From Golubevia sp. BC0850 (Eukaryota; Basidiomycota; Exobasidiomycetes; Golubeviales; Golubeviaceae), in the NCBI GenBank assembly GCA_012976225.1, contig JAAVVG010000001.1, positions 248,001-312,000 of the forward strand: a DNA stretch of 64,000 nt, in the 5' to 3' direction. Made by a program: the position numbers and the translations under genes. Positions 62,646 to 64,000 of the stretch are shown here, in pieces. Under the pieces are notes generated by a model, which ran no database searches, was not told where the DNA came from, and was given only the letters and a program-made list of their open reading frames with translations. Every line of letters begins with the position of its first letter. Within the stretch, counting starts at the first letter, position 1.

Positions 62646-64000
62646 TCACTCTTGTGCATCCTCTTGAGCTGACATCGTCAGTCCTTTCGGCCTTCCCTCT
62701 TCCTTGTGTTGACTAGCTCTTCGCAATTTCCCTTTGTCAGCTAGTCTGTGGATTCCAGGGAATTGCGCTGGGTCCAAAGCTTCGTCAACTCCTGAATCTG
62801 AGGCAGCTGCGTTGACGTTCGAAGAGGGGATTTGTGAAGCTGGAGTCGAAGAAGATGCGATGGGGGCTGGCTCTGCGACGTGACCATGACGCCAGATAAG
62901 ATCTAGTTCTTCCCTGAGCGTCTCTTCTCGGAATCGAAGCCTGATATCTGGGACATTGGATTTGGCGACCACGTTTCCTCTTGGTCCAGGAAGGAAGAAG
63001 TCTGGTCCCAACCAGTGACGTTTGATTTCCATCTCCCAGCCGGATTGGAGAACGGAATTACGAGCAAGTTCGCACATGTCTGGAAGGGTGAATATGGAGA
63101 CGGAGAGGTGTGGTCGCTTGTCAGAAGAGGCTTATCAAGAGAGATAATCGGGACGAGTTCAGGTCTCGATCCAAGATCTACTCACCAGATGGCGTGAGCT
63201 TGTAAATCTGAGTAGCGACACTGTACTCTTCCAGTAAAGGCTCTTTACTCAGATGGAATTGAAGAGGATCGTCGGTAGAGATACTGACGTTCATTCCCAT
63301 CCTGAGGAACGAAGGGAAAGGATTCCTCTCGTAGGATAAGAAGAGAGCATTGTTTGAGAGAGGCGACATGGCTAGTCCGACTTGCTTGAGATAGTAGAGG
63401 TATTGAAGAGCTGGAACCTTACGTAGAAGGATTCCATGAGAAATCGACTGGGAAGTGAGGAAGGCGGCTGCTAGATGATCCGTGTCACCAGCTTCTCCGG
63501 CGTGAGGTCTCAAGACGAAGGTGGTGAAGCCACGCATGCGTCTCCATTGGTTTAAACTCGAGATGTTGGCGAACATGTAGTAGATCCAGTAGTTGTAAGG
63601 AGGACTTTGCTTGTAGTTCCAAAGTCTAGGCACTGGGAACTTGCGATGAACTCTCCTTTCAGGTTTGCTTTCATCGTCGACGAGATCGAATCCGATAATG
63701 CGTTGAAGGAAGATATGGAGCTTGGGGTGAGACTTAGGGTCACGAGTAACTTCGAAGAGAGGTCCGAAGATGTCTGCGAGAGAATAAGCGTGGAGAAGTC
63801 AGAATCGCAGTCGTCGGGACAGAATCCAATCCTCCGAGAGCTCGCGTTTCGTTACTCACTTCTGATGACATCTTCGAAATTATCGACAGTACCACTAGCT
63901 TTGTACACATCGTAAAGTCTTGGAACTTGAATCAACCATCGAACGTTCGGGCTGAACAGCCTGTTGTCCACAATCCAACCGGCTAGCTTGTCCCACTCTT
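62646..64000 (-). CDS. AMD1: AMP deaminase, C-terminal part
   Basis: Partial: the gene enters from the right edge. Exons visible: 64000-63860 (cut), 63773-63186, 63079-62646. It deaminates AMP to IMP in the purine nucleotide cycle. Conserved blocks: [51 protein letters not shown] (zinc/catalytic region), [39 protein letters not shown] (catalytic Asp pair) and, after splicing, [15 protein letters not shown] and HWLGPDFF. The C-terminus after the LDLIW block carries about 95 extra Ser/Ala/Glu-rich residues without known role. Confidence 0.95.

Overview
The window looks like nuclear DNA of a fungus, most likely a basidiomycete. Genes are tightly packed (about 24 convincing loci in 64 kb), nearly all are split by many short introns (mostly 70-110 bp) with GTGAGT/GTAAGT donors and CAG/TAG acceptors, and the gene set is fungal: a DASH/Dam1 subunit, Cdc11-type septin, Atg16, Ypt7, a CAL-A type secretory lipase, a GPI-type chitin deacetylase, a type II membrane GH16 protein and a membrane GT2 glycosyltransferase. 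I could not place it in a genus. For every complete spliced model given here the exon lengths sum to a multiple of three.

Layout. 0.8-5.0 kb: two decayed F-box/LRR-like genes in inverted orientation. 5-12 kb: a TCERG1/CA150-type WW-FF protein and the U3 processome protein Utp12. 12.9-18.9 kb: an SR-protein kinase, a Saf4/CCDC130 splicing factor and an Arl5-type GTPase. 19.3-25 kb: a bacterial-type uracil phosphoribosyltransferase, a threonyl-tRNA synthetase with a mitochondrial-looking N-terminus and, divergent from it, a complex I 21-kDa subunit. 25.9-33.4 kb: a small secreted cysteine-free protein, a mitochondrial enoyl-CoA hydratase, septin Cdc11 and a secretory lipase. 34-38.6 kb: Chk1 (12 exons) and a disordered orphan protein. 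39.3-40 kb: an unexplained long open frame interrupted by one TGA. 40.4-48.6 kb: adenine phosphoribosyltransferase, Atg16, Ypt7 (with a 6-nt microexon) and an anoctamin/Ist2-type protein. 49.5-51.3 kb: a GPI-type chitin deacetylase. 52-53.6 kb: a third decayed F-box gene. 53.7-56 kb: an Spc34-like protein with a long C-terminal extension. 56.4-62.3 kb: a divergent pair of cell-wall genes (GH16 and GT2) sharing one promoter region with a TATA box on each side. 62.6 kb to the end: the C-terminal part of AMP deaminase.

Themes. Several divergent neighbours are functionally related: the synthetase with the complex I subunit (both apparently mitochondrial), Atg16 with Ypt7 (both needed for autophagy), and GH16 with GT2 (both wall polysaccharide). 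Three RNA-processing proteins (TCERG1-like, SR kinase, Saf4) lie within 13 kb. No transposon, retroelement, CRISPR array, tRNA or rRNA gene could be recognised.
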